A stretch of DNA of 63,350 bases from an uncultured Methanobrevibacter sp. (GTDB lineage: Archaea; Methanobacteriota; Methanobacteria; Methanobacteriales; Methanobacteriaceae): NCBI RefSeq assembly GCF_947170395.1, contig NZ_CAMVTE010000013.1, forward strand, positions 1 to 63,350, in the 5' to 3' direction. A program made the translations under genes and the position numbers. Positions 26,921 to 36,099 of the stretch are shown piece by piece. The notes beneath the pieces were generated by a model that saw only the letters and a program-made list of their open reading frames with translations, did no database searches and was not told the DNA's origin. Within the stretch, counting starts at the first letter, position 1. Each line of letters begins with the position of its first letter.

Positions 26921-28015
26921 GTGATTGGAATTTATAAAAAAGAAAGAATAAAATATTATGACCTGTTAAGGACATTGGCGATTTTCGGGGTAATCATATC
27001 CCACGTGTTTTTGATATTTCCGAATGCTGAAGTAATGCATTTCAAGATAGTTTCGTTCAGGCAGGTATTCATGTATGCCGTGCCACTGTTTTTGATGATA
27101 AGCGGTGCTCTGTTGTTGAACAGAGACATTGAAATAAAGGAATTCTTTAAAAAGAGACTTTCAAGAATCATCACTCCGTTTGTTTTTTACATGATTGTCC
27201 ATGTCATTGTGCTGTGTTTTGTACTGACACTCTTTTTTGACTTTAAGCTGATATCATGTTATCTTGCGCTGGTTCCATTTGAATACAACTGGTATTTCTG
27301 GCTTATTTTGGGCATATACATTACCGTTCCGGTCATAAACAAGTTTGTCCAGCATTCCTCATTAAAGGAAATCGAGTATTTCATTGCCGTTCTCTTTTTG
27401 GGGTCAATCTTTTATCAGATAATGTTTATCCTCAACATCACACACTACGTCAACCTGAATCTGGTGCTGTGTCCTGTGGCATATCTTGTTTTGGGATATT
27501 ATCTTTCAGTCAGGGACTTTGACATGAGCCCAAATAAAATAATTGCAATATCCATATTGCTTTTCATTGCCATAACCGCTATCAAGGTGCTGTCCGTTGA
27601 CGGCTATCTTCCGTTCGAATATGTGACTGGCTATGACATCACAACCTCTCCAAGGGTTGCAACAAAAGTTGATTTGGGAATATTTGAACTCATAAGGGTT
27701 TCATCCCTGTTTTTAATGGTAAGATATCTGTTTGAGTCAAAATCAGGAATAGGCAAAAAAATCAGAAACGTCTTTGAAAATAGCTCCATTGTTAATGCAT
27801 ACACTTCCATAAGCAGGGCAAGCTATGGAATGTATCTTGTAAACAGGACAGTTCTCATTCCCGTTGAGCTGATGGTTGCCACCATGGCGCTGAGCGGAAC
27901 CAGAACATGCATTTTCATATTGATTTTAATGGTTGCGGCCAATCTCATAGCATACATTGTAGTAATTATCTTCAACAGGATTCCGTTTATCAAAAGGTTT
28001 TCAGGATACCATTAG
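26921..28015 (+). CDS. Acyltransferase 3 family membrane protein
   Basis: About 364 residues and ten membrane segments. The first helix carries the family pattern Y-Y-D-L-L-R-T-L-A-I-F-G-V-I-I-S-H, with the conserved arginine and histidine, followed by PLFLMISGALLL and FFKKRLSRIITPF. Such proteins move acyl groups, often acetyl, onto surface sugars. The start is uncertain: GTG 26921 opens the frame and ATT 26924 or 26930 are alternatives. The GT2 gene follows 8 bases after the stop. It probably O-acetylates the glycan made by this locus. Confidence 0.87.
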   Translation: MIGIYKKERIKYYDLLRTLAIFGVIISHVFLIFPNAEVMHFKIVSFRQVFMYAVPLFLMISGALLLNRDIEIKEFFKKRLSRIITPFVFYMIVHVIVLCFVLTLFFDFKLISCYLALVPFEYNWYFWLILGIYITVPVINKFVQHSSLKEIEYFIAVLFLGSIFYQIMFILNITHYVNLNLVLCPVAYLVLGYYLSVRDFDMSPNKIIAISILLFIAITAIKVLSVDGYLPFEYVTGYDITTSPRVATKVDLGIFELIRVSSLFLMVRYLFESKSGIGKKIRNVFENSSIVNAYTSISRASYGMYLVNRTVLIPVELMVATMALSGTRTCIFILILMVAANLIAYIVVIIFNRIPFIKRFSGYH

Positions 28016-28023
28016 GTGGCATT

Positions 28024-28986
28024 ATGAAGCTTTCAGTGATAATGCCCGCTTTCAATGCTGAAATGTATATCAGAGAAGCCATTGAAAGCGTTCTTGACCA
28101 GGATTTTGATGATTATGAGCTTATCGTTGTCGATGACGGTTCAACCGACGATACATTAAATATAATAAATTCATTTGATGATTCAAGAATTAACACAATC
28201 ACTCAAAAAAGATGTGGTCCCGGAGCTGCCAGAAACGTGGCATTGAAAATGGCCAAAGGTGAATATGTAATGTTTCTTGACAGCGATGACTTTTTTTTGG
28301 ATGATGCTTTCAGGACTGCCTACAGTGAGGCAAAATCAAATGACACAGACATTTCCATTTTTCAGATTATAAAATATCATGAGGGCACATTCAGCCAGAA
28401 CGACTGGTTCAATCTCGATAACTTCACAGATGATTTTGAAAACAGGGTATTTGCACCTGAAGAGTGCTGTAACTTTCTTTTTGACATTTCAGTAAGTGCC
28501 TGTCAAAAGATTTTCAAAAGGCAGTTTCTTGAAGACATCGGCGCCGAATTTCCTGAAGGAATATACTTTGAGGACATGCCCTTTTTCTTCTATACTTTTT
28601 TAAGCTCAAAAAGAATTTCAATCATTAAAAGGCATCTTTATGCCCGAAGAAAACATTCCGGATCCATTACCGAGTCAGTTGATGAAAAGTTTCTTGACAC
28701 CGTCGAGGCAGGCCAAATCATGATGGACATCTTTACTGAAAACGGATGGTATGATACATACAAATTTGATTTGATTGCCTTTAAAATCAATGGTCCTCGA
28801 TATGCTTTAATGGGCATTGAAGAAAAATACCAGAAGGACCTTTATGATTTAATTAAAACGGACTACGAATCAATTAAATCAGGTCCGTATTATGAGGACT
28901 ATCTCAATAATCTCGGACCCGTCAAAAGAAAGTTCTTTCATGACATCCTTATGTCAAAGGACTTTGAAGATTTTAAATCACTTTAA
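28024..28986 (+). CDS. GT2 family glycosyltransferase, short form
   Basis: 320 residues. Motifs are KLSVIMPAFN, VVDDGSTDDT, GPGAARNVAL and LDSDDFF (about residue 87), with ARRKHSGSITE in the acceptor half. It has no C-terminal coiled coil or SWK tail and simply ends after DFEDFKSL. ATG 28024 lies exactly five bases after GGTG at 28015-28018; the longer frame back to 27907 would overlap the acyltransferase and should be ignored. It is cotranscribed with the acyltransferase. Confidence 0.9.
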   Translation: MKLSVIMPAFNAEMYIREAIESVLDQDFDDYELIVVDDGSTDDTLNIINSFDDSRINTITQKRCGPGAARNVALKMAKGEYVMFLDSDDFFLDDAFRTAYSEAKSNDTDISIFQIIKYHEGTFSQNDWFNLDNFTDDFENRVFAPEECCNFLFDISVSACQKIFKRQFLEDIGAEFPEGIYFEDMPFFFYTFLSSKRISIIKRHLYARRKHSGSITESVDEKFLDTVEAGQIMMDIFTENGWYDTYKFDLIAFKINGPRYALMGIEEKYQKDLYDLIKTDYESIKSGPYYEDYLNNLGPVKRKFFHDILMSKDFEDFKSL

Positions 28987-29025
28987 ATATTTTCAAGGAC
29001 AATATATATCCAAGAGGTATTGACT

Positions 29026-30483
29026 ATGAACATAAATGAATATAAGGGTCATATCGGAAAGATATTGTTTGGTTTAAGTGTGCTGATTTTTGGCGCAATG
29101 ATTTTTACGCCGTTGAATAACGTTTTCATTCACGCAGATGAATATTTTACTCTTTTTGTCGTTAAGTTTTCACTTTTTGACATCATAAACATTAACGTTC
29201 ATGACGTTCACCCGCCGCTGTACTACATTATCGTAAAGGCAGTCGAAAAGCTGCTTGGTGCAATGAACGTTTCATACAGCAGTCTGTTTTTAATCAAGAT
29301 AATGTCAATCATCCCGTACGGTTTGATATTGGTTTTCTCAGCACTGCAGCTGAGAAAGGAATACGGATGGCTGAGCGTTGGAATATTCACATTCGCCCTC
29401 GGATGCATGTCACAGTTTTTCATGCATTTCATACTTGGAAGGATGTACAGCCTTGGAATTGTTTTCCTTCTGATTTCATTTTACTTCATGAAAAACATAC
29501 TGAAGGACTGCGATACCAAATCATGGATATTCTTTACAGTGTTTTCAGTACTGGGCGCTTATACTCATTACTTTGTAGCGATATCTGCAATTGCCCTGTA
29601 TCTGATGGTTCTCATATATACTCTTTTAAACAAGCAGTCACTTAAAAAATGGCTGATATCAGTTGCATGCGGAATTGTAATGTATCTTCCGTGGATTTAT
29701 TCACTCATAAACCAGCTTGCAAAGGTACACAAATCATACTGGATTAAGAATCTCACATTCGGCTATTTCATAAAGTGTCTCGGATATTTTTCAACAAACA
29801 GCGATGCCGTAATCATACAGATTCTCGCAATTGCGGCACTGGTATTTTTCATTTACGCGCTCTTTAAAAACACAGACGGCATTCTGGACAGTGAAAATTA
29901 CTTCATCCTGAGCGGTATTGCAGCGTTTGTTTTGACACTTGTTATCGGAAGCGTTGTTTCAGTTGTCTTCAAGCCTATTCTTGTTGCAAGATATCTCATT
30001 CCGGCCTCAGCCATACTCTGGTTTGCAGTTTCAATACTTGTTGGAAAGATAGAAAACAGCAGAATACTGACCATTTCAATAGTTTTAATCATGCTTTTAA
30101 GTGTCTGTGCAGTTGCAGATACCGTAAGCTACAACGACACACTTCTTCATGACGGTACAGACCATGCAAAACTTCTGGATAAAATAAATGAAGGAGATAT
30201 TGTAATATTCAACTCAGGTGTCGGGCTTCTTGAATTTGCAGACTATGTAAATGCCACAGACATATATACAATAGAGCTTGACGAGCCTTTGGGTCTTTCA
30301 GATGATGCAATGCATCAAAGATATGACTTTAAGGAACTTAACGCTACAGGTATCGAGAATCTTGTTTTGGAAAACCCCGACAAGAAAATCTATCTCGTCG
30401 ATGCATGGGGAGATGAGAAATTCGACAATCTCAACAAAACAGATGCGGGCAAAATCGTTAACGTCAAATTCTATGAGGTCTGA
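29026..30483 (+). CDS. GT-C type membrane glycosyltransferase (GT39/ArnT-like)
   Basis: 485 residues with about ten membrane segments. The first outer loop has H-A-D-E-Y-F (about residue 37) and INVHDVHPPLYYI (about 60), the acidic and D-x-HPPL pattern of GT-C enzymes that use polyprenyl-phosphate sugars. The final 90 residues form a soluble outer domain. It should add a lipid-linked sugar to a glycan or protein outside the cell. Two paralogues lie in this window at 34396 and 51859. Its 3' end overlaps the convergent PAP2-like gene by 13 bases. ATG 29026 follows AGAGGT. Confidence 0.8.
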   Translation: MNINEYKGHIGKILFGLSVLIFGAMIFTPLNNVFIHADEYFTLFVVKFSLFDIININVHDVHPPLYYIIVKAVEKLLGAMNVSYSSLFLIKIMSIIPYGLILVFSALQLRKEYGWLSVGIFTFALGCMSQFFMHFILGRMYSLGIVFLLISFYFMKNILKDCDTKSWIFFTVFSVLGAYTHYFVAISAIALYLMVLIYTLLNKQSLKKWLISVACGIVMYLPWIYSLINQLAKVHKSYWIKNLTFGYFIKCLGYFSTNSDAVIIQILAIAALVFFIYALFKNTDGILDSENYFILSGIAAFVLTLVIGSVVSVVFKPILVARYLIPASAILWFAVSILVGKIENSRILTISIVLIMLLSVCAVADTVSYNDTLLHDGTDHAKLLDKINEGDIVIFNSGVGLLEFADYVNATDIYTIELDEPLGLSDDAMHQRYDFKELNATGIENLVLENPDKKIYLVDAWGDEKFDNLNKTDAGKIVNVKFYEV

Positions 30484-31352
30484 AAAAGAATCTGATTCCA
30501 AATAAAATCGCAGCCTGCAAAATAGCTGATAAGAACTGATGTGACAGTTAAAACAACAAATATATAAAATACTTGAAGGGGTGCAAACATGATGAATACT
30601 ATCGCCCCTATTATTTCAGCTACTGCAAATATTGTTCTTTTGTTTTTTATATCTATATAGCTCAATACGCCAAGCACGACAGGTGTGAATATGATTGCCA
30701 AAATGTAAAGACAGGACATCTCAAGGCTTATTATGCCGTAAAGCGGTTTGTTTAAAAGATACATATAGAGATACATTTCAATGACTGTGAGGAAAAATCC
30801 CTGAACCCCTCCGCAGATTGCCTGTGAAAGAGTATGCTTTTTTAAAAGAACCCTTGACCAAATTACAAAAGGATAGATGATGCCAAAAAGAGCACCCAAA
30901 GGGCCTAAAAGTAATATCAATGCGCCGATCGGTCCGCTTATGCCTGTGGTGTGAACACTAATTTTCCATTTTGATGTGATAATCAGGACAACTCCCGTAT
31001 TTACGCAGTAGCATAAAAGAAGGAGCGCCAGAAAGTTATCCGCATCAGCAAAAAGACACACCAGAAATCCGATGAAATATGATATGATGCCGACAACGAG
31101 TGGGGCAAATCTGTCCTGGCGGTTTGAAATGTCAAAGTCGGTATTGAGCCTTTTTGCCCAAAACACAATAATTAGGATAGGCAATATTGAAGTGAAAACA
31201 AGTGATATTGCCTCCATGACAATGAACTTTCCTAAATTAAAAATGCCGTTTTCAAAGGACAGTATCACACAGATTATTAAAAATAACGGTATGGTAATTA
31301 TCGGTGGCTGTGTCAAATCGGAAATCCTTTTTGCAATTTTTAATTTATTCAT
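30471..31352 (-). CDS. PAP2-like membrane phosphatase
   Basis: 293 residues, about nine membrane segments. Weak but ordered PAP2-type signals are present: N-R-Q-D-R-F-A-P (about residue 76), KISVHTTGISGPIGAL (about 132) and WSRVLLKKHTLSQAICGG (about 168), corresponding to the lipid-phosphatase K/R-P, S-G-H and R-x5-H-x3-D regions. The final aspartate is not seen. Archaeal relatives may dephosphorylate polyprenyl diphosphates, which would recycle the lipid carrier of the glycan pathway. An unrelated membrane protein or a UbiA-like enzyme cannot be excluded. Confidence 0.55.
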   Translation of the reverse strand: MNKLKIAKRISDLTQPPIITIPLFLIICVILSFENGIFNLGKFIVMEAISLVFTSILPILIIVFWAKRLNTDFDISNRQDRFAPLVVGIISYFIGFLVCLFADADNFLALLLLCYCVNTGVVLIITSKWKISVHTTGISGPIGALILLLGPLGALFGIIYPFVIWSRVLLKKHTLSQAICGGVQGFFLTVIEMYLYMYLLNKPLYGIISLEMSCLYILAIIFTPVVLGVLSYIDIKNKRTIFAVAEIIGAIVFIMFAPLQVFYIFVVLTVTSVLISYFAGCDFIWNQILFQTS

Positions 31353-31388
31353 AAAACTATTTATTTGATATTTTAATTAATAAGTATT

Positions 31389-31967
31389 ATGAAAATCAAT
31401 CAAAAACCAAGAGCAATGATGTTTCCCGCACCTGCAGTGGTTGCAAGTGCATATGACGAAGATGGAAAAGCGGACTGCTGTACACTGGCATTTGCAACAA
31501 TGTGTTCCCATCACCCGCCGGCAGTAATGATAGCAATCAACACCACACTTAAAAGAAAAACCCTGAAAAGCATTCTCCACACAGGGGAGTTCTGCATAGG
31601 TTTTCCAAGCGTTGAACATGTGGCCGAAACAGATTATATGGGAATAGCTTCAGGATATGATACAGACAAAATCAGGGATGTGGGATTCACGTTTTCCGAT
31701 GGGAAAGTGGTAAATGCACCAATCATAAATGAATTTGCAGCATCACTTGAATGCAGGTTAATTCATACGGCAGATGTCGGAAGCCATACTCAACTTACAG
31801 GTGAAATCGTCAATGTCCGGGCAGAAGAGGATATACTGGATGAGAAAGGCAAAATATCCTATCAAAAACTAGACCCGATATGTTATGATGACGTTTCACA
31901 CACTTACTTTTCAATTGGCAGCCATGTTGGCGATGGTTTTAAGATAGGGCTTAAATTCAGGAAATGA
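31389..31967 (+). CDS. Flavin reductase-like / flavoredoxin protein
   Basis: 192 residues, the size of an FMN-binding split-barrel protein of the flavin reductase/flavoredoxin type. Typical features are the N-terminal PAPAVVASAYDEDGKAD, the FATMCSHHPPAVMIAI stretch (residues about 36-51), and the K-T-L-K-S-I-L-H-T-G-E-F-C-I-G segment. It probably binds FMN and carries electrons. The flavodoxin gene follows on the same strand but with its own promoter, so the two need not be coexpressed. Confidence 0.85.
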   Translation: MKINQKPRAMMFPAPAVVASAYDEDGKADCCTLAFATMCSHHPPAVMIAINTTLKRKTLKSILHTGEFCIGFPSVEHVAETDYMGIASGYDTDKIRDVGFTFSDGKVVNAPIINEFAASLECRLIHTADVGSHTQLTGEIVNVRAEEDILDEKGKISYQKLDPICYDDVSHTYFSIGSHVGDGFKIGLKFRK

Positions 31968-31975
31968 TTTAAATT

Positions 31976-32014
31976 GTTGCAGTGTCAATAGTTGTCAATG
32001 CAACATTTATATAT
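31976..32014 (+). promoter_or_regulatory. Operator and TATA box of the flavodoxin-marR-MATE operon
   Basis: GTTGCA (31976-31981) and its complement TGCAAC (31999-32004) bracket two direct copies of TGTCAAT (31983 and 31994). Immediately downstream is the TATA box TTTATATA (32007-32014). The ATG of the flavodoxin lies about 26 bases from the box centre, so the message may be leaderless, and indeed no ribosome binding site precedes it. The MarR regulator in the operon is the obvious candidate to bind here. Confidence 0.5.
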
Positions 32015-32035
32015 GATGAAGATATATCTATAATA

Positions 32036-32494
32036 ATGAAATCATTAGTAGTATATTATTCAAGATCAAATATAACAAAAAAACTTGCAGAAGAAATAGC
32101 CCGAAAAACAGATTCAGATATAGAAGAAATTAAACCTAAAGTAAATTATCACGGTAAATTAGGATACGCTCGAGGTGGAAAACACGCAATCCAGGAAAAA
32201 ATAATCGACCTGGAGACTTTGCAGTATGATCCGGGTGATTATGATCTGGTATATCTTGGAGCACCTGTCTGGGCATCCAAAGCGGCAAATCCATTAATAA
32301 CCTACATAAAACAGAATGAAGGAAAATTCACAAACGTCAAATTCTTCATCACCGCAGGTGGAAGCGGATTCGATTCAACTTTAGAACAGCTCGAAGAAAA
32401 GGTAGGAGTCAAACCGCAAAAAACTCTTGCATTAACAACAAAAGAAGTCAAAAAGGATTTATTCAACTCCCAACTTGAATCATTTTTGGAATAG
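32036..32494 (+). CDS. Flavodoxin family protein
   Basis: 152 residues. The N-terminus, SLVVYYSRSNITKKLAEEIA, is a flavodoxin FMN-phosphate loop (S-R-S-N-I-T). DYDLVYLGAPVWASKAANP (about 70) is the second FMN-contact region. It is a cytosolic one- or two-electron carrier. ATG 32036 is chosen because the upstream frame has no ribosome binding site and the flavodoxin fold begins there. It lies at the head of a unit with a MarR regulator and a MATE exporter, suggesting a response to a toxic or redox-active compound. Confidence 0.88.
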   Translation: MKSLVVYYSRSNITKKLAEEIARKTDSDIEEIKPKVNYHGKLGYARGGKHAIQEKIIDLETLQYDPGDYDLVYLGAPVWASKAANPLITYIKQNEGKFTNVKFFITAGGSGFDSTLEQLEEKVGVKPQKTLALTTKEVKKDLFNSQLESFLE

Positions 32495-32503
32495 CGGATA
32501 AGA

Positions 32504-32977
32504 ATGTCATTGGAAGAGTTTAAAAATACCGAAGCTTCTAATCTTTCTGTGGGAAAACTGATTTCGATGATTGCAAGAGGTCATGCAATCTACATCAATC
32601 ACCACATTGCAGAATATGATATAAACTCAACACAGCTGCATCTGCTTTACGAAATATCATACAAGGACAATATCAACCAGGAACAGATATCCAGAAGATG
32701 CAACATCAACAAGGGAGCCGTTGCCAGGTCAATTAAAAAGCTGGAAGATAAGGGATTTGTCATAAGGCAGGTGGATGAAAACAACCGCCGCCAGAATAAG
32801 GTTTCACTTACTCCAAAAGGAAAGGAAACCCTTGATAAAGCAAAGAAAATCATTGAAAAATGGGAAAATGAAGTGATTCTTGAAGAAGGGTATATTAAAA
32901 AGGAACTTCTGCAGCAAATTTTAAAGGAAATAGCTGTCAAAACAATAGAATTAAATCAGGGGAAGAGAAATGAGTAA
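32504..32977 (+). CDS. MarR family transcriptional regulator
   Basis: 157 residues. A winged-helix DNA-binding core lies at about residues 45-110: ISRRCNINKGAVARSIKKLEDKGFVIR and then the wing DENNRRQNKVSLTPKG. Such proteins form dimers and usually repress nearby genes until a ligand binds. It is nine bases after the flavodoxin and overlaps the MATE gene by eight bases, so it probably controls its own operon through the inverted repeat at 31976-32004. Confidence 0.9.
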   Translation: MSLEEFKNTEASNLSVGKLISMIARGHAIYINHHIAEYDINSTQLHLLYEISYKDNINQEQISRRCNINKGAVARSIKKLEDKGFVIRQVDENNRRQNKVSLTPKGKETLDKAKKIIEKWENEVILEEGYIKKELLQQILKEIAVKTIELNQGKRNE

Positions 32978-34355
32978 AAGCAAAAACATTGAAATGATAA
33001 CAGGAGATCCGAAAAGGGCAATCAGGAAACTGGCATGGCCTATGATGGTTTCCATGCTTCTGATAATGTTATATAATCTTGCAGACAGCATATGGGTAGC
33101 GGGACTTGGAGCTGACGCTCTGGCTGCAATAGGATTTATCACACCGCTTTTTATGGTGCTTATAGGACTTGGAAACGGTATAGGTGCAGGTGCAAACTCA
33201 CTTATTGCAAGAAACATAGGTGCAAAAAGGTATGATGAAGCAAACAATTCAGGTCTTCATGCGGTGGTGCTGTCAATTATCGTTTCAATCATATTCACAG
33301 TTTTAATTGAGGTCTTTATGGTGCCTATCCTTCAGTTTATGGGAGCAGGTAAAACAATAGGATATGCAATGGACTACAGTTACATCATATTCGGATTTCT
33401 GTTCGTATTCGTTTTCTCAGGTGTTGCATCAGCAATATTCAGGTCCGAAGGTGACATGAGACGTGCAACAATAGCAATAGCAGTTACCGCAATTTTAAAT
33501 ATTATTCTGGATCCCTTATTTATCTATATATTAAATCTCGGAATTGCTGGAGCAGCATGGGCAACAGTAATATCAGCAAGCATGTCATGTATTGTAATGA
33601 GCTACTGGATATGGGGCAAAAAGGATTTATACCTTGATTTGTCACCTAAAAACTTCAAATATTCCTCAAGAATCATGATTGACACACTGCAGGTTGCAAT
33701 TCCTTCAACACTGGAAAACGTTATTTTCTCAGCATTGGCCATTATCATCAACTCACTTCTTGTAATGGCTGCCGATACAACTGCGGTTGCGGTATATACC
33801 GCATCAATGAGGATTGTTCAAATGGCAATGATTCCGCTTTTGGGTATTGGAACTGCAGTACTGACAGTTTCAGGCGTTGCATATGGTGCGCACAATCACG
33901 TAAACCTCAAGACTGCCCATTCCTATTCAATCAAACTGGGTTTTCTCTTCTCAATTTCAATAGGAATCGTGATGTATGTATTTTCATCCCAGATTGCAAC
34001 AATATTTTCATACACTGCAGCAAGTGCTGCAATGGCGCCTCAAATTGCAACTGCAATATCCGTTCTTACCCTCTTTGTGCTTGCAATTCCTCATGGTATA
34101 ATGTCATCCATGATGTTTCAGGGTGTCGGAAAAGGAGTATATTCTCTAATAATTACTCTTTTAAGGTCACTGATACTTGAAAGCGTATTCGCATATCTTT
34201 TTGGATTCATATTCGGATGGGGAGTGGTTGGTATATATGCCGGTGTGGTATTCGGTTGTTTTGTCGGAGGAACCCTCGGTTACATCTGGGCGAAATTCTT
34301 TATCCGTGAATTCAAAAAGATTTCCATCAGAAAATACGTACCGCAAAATGAATGA
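32970..34355 (+). CDS. MATE family efflux transporter
   Basis: 461 residues with twelve membrane segments in two similar halves, the MATE layout. It exports drugs or other cationic compounds in exchange for Na+ or H+. Typical parts are DPKRAIRKLAWPMMVSML at the start, NLADSIWVAGLGADALAAIGF in the first helix pair and GAGANSLIARNIGA. It overlaps the marR gene and ends the operon before a strong hairpin terminator. The exported compound is unknown. Confidence 0.92.
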   Translation: MSKSKNIEMITGDPKRAIRKLAWPMMVSMLLIMLYNLADSIWVAGLGADALAAIGFITPLFMVLIGLGNGIGAGANSLIARNIGAKRYDEANNSGLHAVVLSIIVSIIFTVLIEVFMVPILQFMGAGKTIGYAMDYSYIIFGFLFVFVFSGVASAIFRSEGDMRRATIAIAVTAILNIILDPLFIYILNLGIAGAAWATVISASMSCIVMSYWIWGKKDLYLDLSPKNFKYSSRIMIDTLQVAIPSTLENVIFSALAIIINSLLVMAADTTAVAVYTASMRIVQMAMIPLLGIGTAVLTVSGVAYGAHNHVNLKTAHSYSIKLGFLFSISIGIVMYVFSSQIATIFSYTAASAAMAPQIATAISVLTLFVLAIPHGIMSSMMFQGVGKGVYSLIITLLRSLILESVFAYLFGFIFGWGVVGIYAGVVFGCFVGGTLGYIWAKFFIREFKKISIRKYVPQNE

Positions 34356-34357
34356 AT

Positions 34358-34381
34358 AAATAGTCCGAAAACGGACTATTT
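34358..34381 (+). terminator. Strong hairpin terminator
   Basis: AAATAGTCCG, loop AAAA, CGGACTATTT is a perfect 10-bp stem, followed after a few bases by a run of ten T. It ends the flavodoxin-marR-MATE operon. The stem is symmetric, so it may also slow RNA polymerase coming from the convergent gene. Confidence 0.8.
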
Positions 34382-34395
34382 TAAAACTTTTTTTT

Positions 34396-35871
34396 TTAAC
34401 TGGCCGAATTGACCTTAATGAATATGCAGTTTTTGAGTTCTCCGACTTGTGTGGTGTTCAAATCGTCAGGAAGTTCTATTTTTGAGTTTTTATCGACAAT
34501 GAAGTATATGTCCTTGTCGCTGTTTTCTGCAACGTCCTCATTGAATTTGAAATTATAGTTAGGAAGATTCAATGTGGTAATGTAGTCGGGCCTGTAGGTT
34601 TTGTTGTCTATGGTGAACTTGTAGAACTGCTGTGTTTCGTTGAGCTCATCAAAGAAACGGACGTATTTGGTCATCATATCAAAAATGACTATTGTGTTAT
34701 TGTTGTTCATGTCATCGAGAAGGTTCTGGATTTCAACTGTCTTGTCATAGGTATCTGAAATCTCACTGTACTGATTGGCAATGCCCGCACATCCGATTAC
34801 AAGAATAAGCAGTGTTACCAGTATCATTGACTTGTTGAATGTGAACTTTGACATGAGTATTGAAAAAGCAAGCCAGAATATGCCTGCAGCAGGAACCAGA
34901 ATTCTTGGAAGCAAGATAGGTTTAAACAAAAGGGATACGATAATGCTTAAAACCACGGTTGCGATGAATACGAAAACTCCGCTTAATATATAATAATCAT
35001 CACTTTCATGATTTTCATAGTATCTTTTAGCTGCAAATGCCCCGACAACCAGAATAATGACTGAAAAGATGCATGCAATTGCAAATCCGAATGATGGAAA
35101 CGCTGATGCAAATGATGTGATTGAGCTTTCAACTGTAGGGGTTTTAATCCAGTATGACTTGTGAACGCCTGATACCTGATTTATCAATGTGAAAAGCCAT
35201 GGTAGATACAGGATGACGTTCAGGGCACATGAAATGATGAAATTTTTAAGCTCTGATCTGTCTTCAAATATGATGTGCAGTAAAAGGAAGAGGTAAATGC
35301 ATATTGAGGTAATCGCTGTTGCATAAAAGCAATAGGCTCCCAGAACTGAAAATACGGACAGTAAAACCCAATATTTAAGACTTGGTTTGTTTAAAATGTC
35401 GAGAGCATAGATGAAACTTATCACTATAAACAGCAATCCCCAGCTGTACATTCTTGCTGTGAGATAGAAGGTAAGGAAGTTTGCCATTGCAAGAACGGTA
35501 AATGCAAACAGTCCGCCTGCATACCAGCCGTATTCCTTTCTGATTTTGGTAAGTGAAAATCCGAGAAGCACAATGTAAGGAATTAGTGAAATGAATTTTA
35601 CAAGTATGACTTCATTGAAAGGTATGTTCAATAGCATGAAGACTTTTAAAACCGCTTTAACGATAAAATAGTACAATGGAGGGTGCACGTCGGCAGAGGT
35701 AAGTGAAATGATATTCATGAACCCCAGCTTTACCAGACCATTTGTAAACCATTCATCGATTGAGAGAAACGGCTTTGCAAAAAGCAAATAAATCATCAGT
35801 CCAAGTCCTGCAAATGAAATTAGAAACAGTATCTTTCCCGTAAGTTCCTTTTTATTTTCATATTTATCCAT
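34396..35871 (-). CDS. GT-C type membrane glycosyltransferase (GT39/ArnT-like)
   Basis: 491 residues, about ten membrane segments plus a soluble C-terminal part. It has S-I-D-E-W-F (about residue 40) and LTSADVHPPLYYF (about 60), the same outer-loop signature as the paralogues at 29026 and 51859, and YSWGLLFIVIS further on. It should use a polyprenyl-phosphate sugar outside the membrane. ATG 35871 is chosen because GGGATATT lies just before it and the paralogues begin at the same point. It stands alone, between the MATE terminator and the adhesin. Confidence 0.8.
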   Translation of the reverse strand: MDKYENKKELTGKILFLISFAGLGLMIYLLFAKPFLSIDEWFTNGLVKLGFMNIISLTSADVHPPLYYFIVKAVLKVFMLLNIPFNEVILVKFISLIPYIVLLGFSLTKIRKEYGWYAGGLFAFTVLAMANFLTFYLTARMYSWGLLFIVISFIYALDILNKPSLKYWVLLSVFSVLGAYCFYATAITSICIYLFLLLHIIFEDRSELKNFIISCALNVILYLPWLFTLINQVSGVHKSYWIKTPTVESSITSFASAFPSFGFAIACIFSVIILVVGAFAAKRYYENHESDDYYILSGVFVFIATVVLSIIVSLLFKPILLPRILVPAAGIFWLAFSILMSKFTFNKSMILVTLLILVIGCAGIANQYSEISDTYDKTVEIQNLLDDMNNNNTIVIFDMMTKYVRFFDELNETQQFYKFTIDNKTYRPDYITTLNLPNYNFKFNEDVAENSDKDIYFIVDKNSKIELPDDLNTTQVGELKNCIFIKVNSAS

Positions 35872-36027
35872 AATATCCCATTTAAAAATAATTGACAAGA
35901 TTATATTTATTTATTATAATATTTAAAATCTTGAGATGTCAATTTTTCAATTAAATATATTAACATTATTTTTCATATTTAATAATGTAGTAAGGATTTA
36001 AAACACGAAATGCGCAAATAATTCTTA

Positions 36028-36068
36028 TTACATGACATGTTATGTAAAAAAATTTTGACAAAATATAT
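36028..36068 (+). promoter_or_regulatory. Palindrome and TATA box upstream of the adhesin gene
   Basis: The 20-bp near-perfect palindrome TTACATGACATGTTATGTAA (36028-36047, all but one base pair matching) lies just upstream of the TATA-like AAATATAT (36061-36068). The predicted transcript start is near 36090, so the leader would be only about nine bases and has no ribosome binding site. A site directly upstream of the TATA box suits an activator or a repressor that competes with transcription factor B. Confidence 0.5.
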
Positions 36069-36099
36069 TTTTGTTCAAAAAATGCGAGTTGAATTTTAA

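Noticed and set aside
27907-28023. N-terminal extension of the GT2 gene at 28024
   Set aside because: It overlaps the acyltransferase in another frame, lacks a start signal and does not match GT2 proteins.
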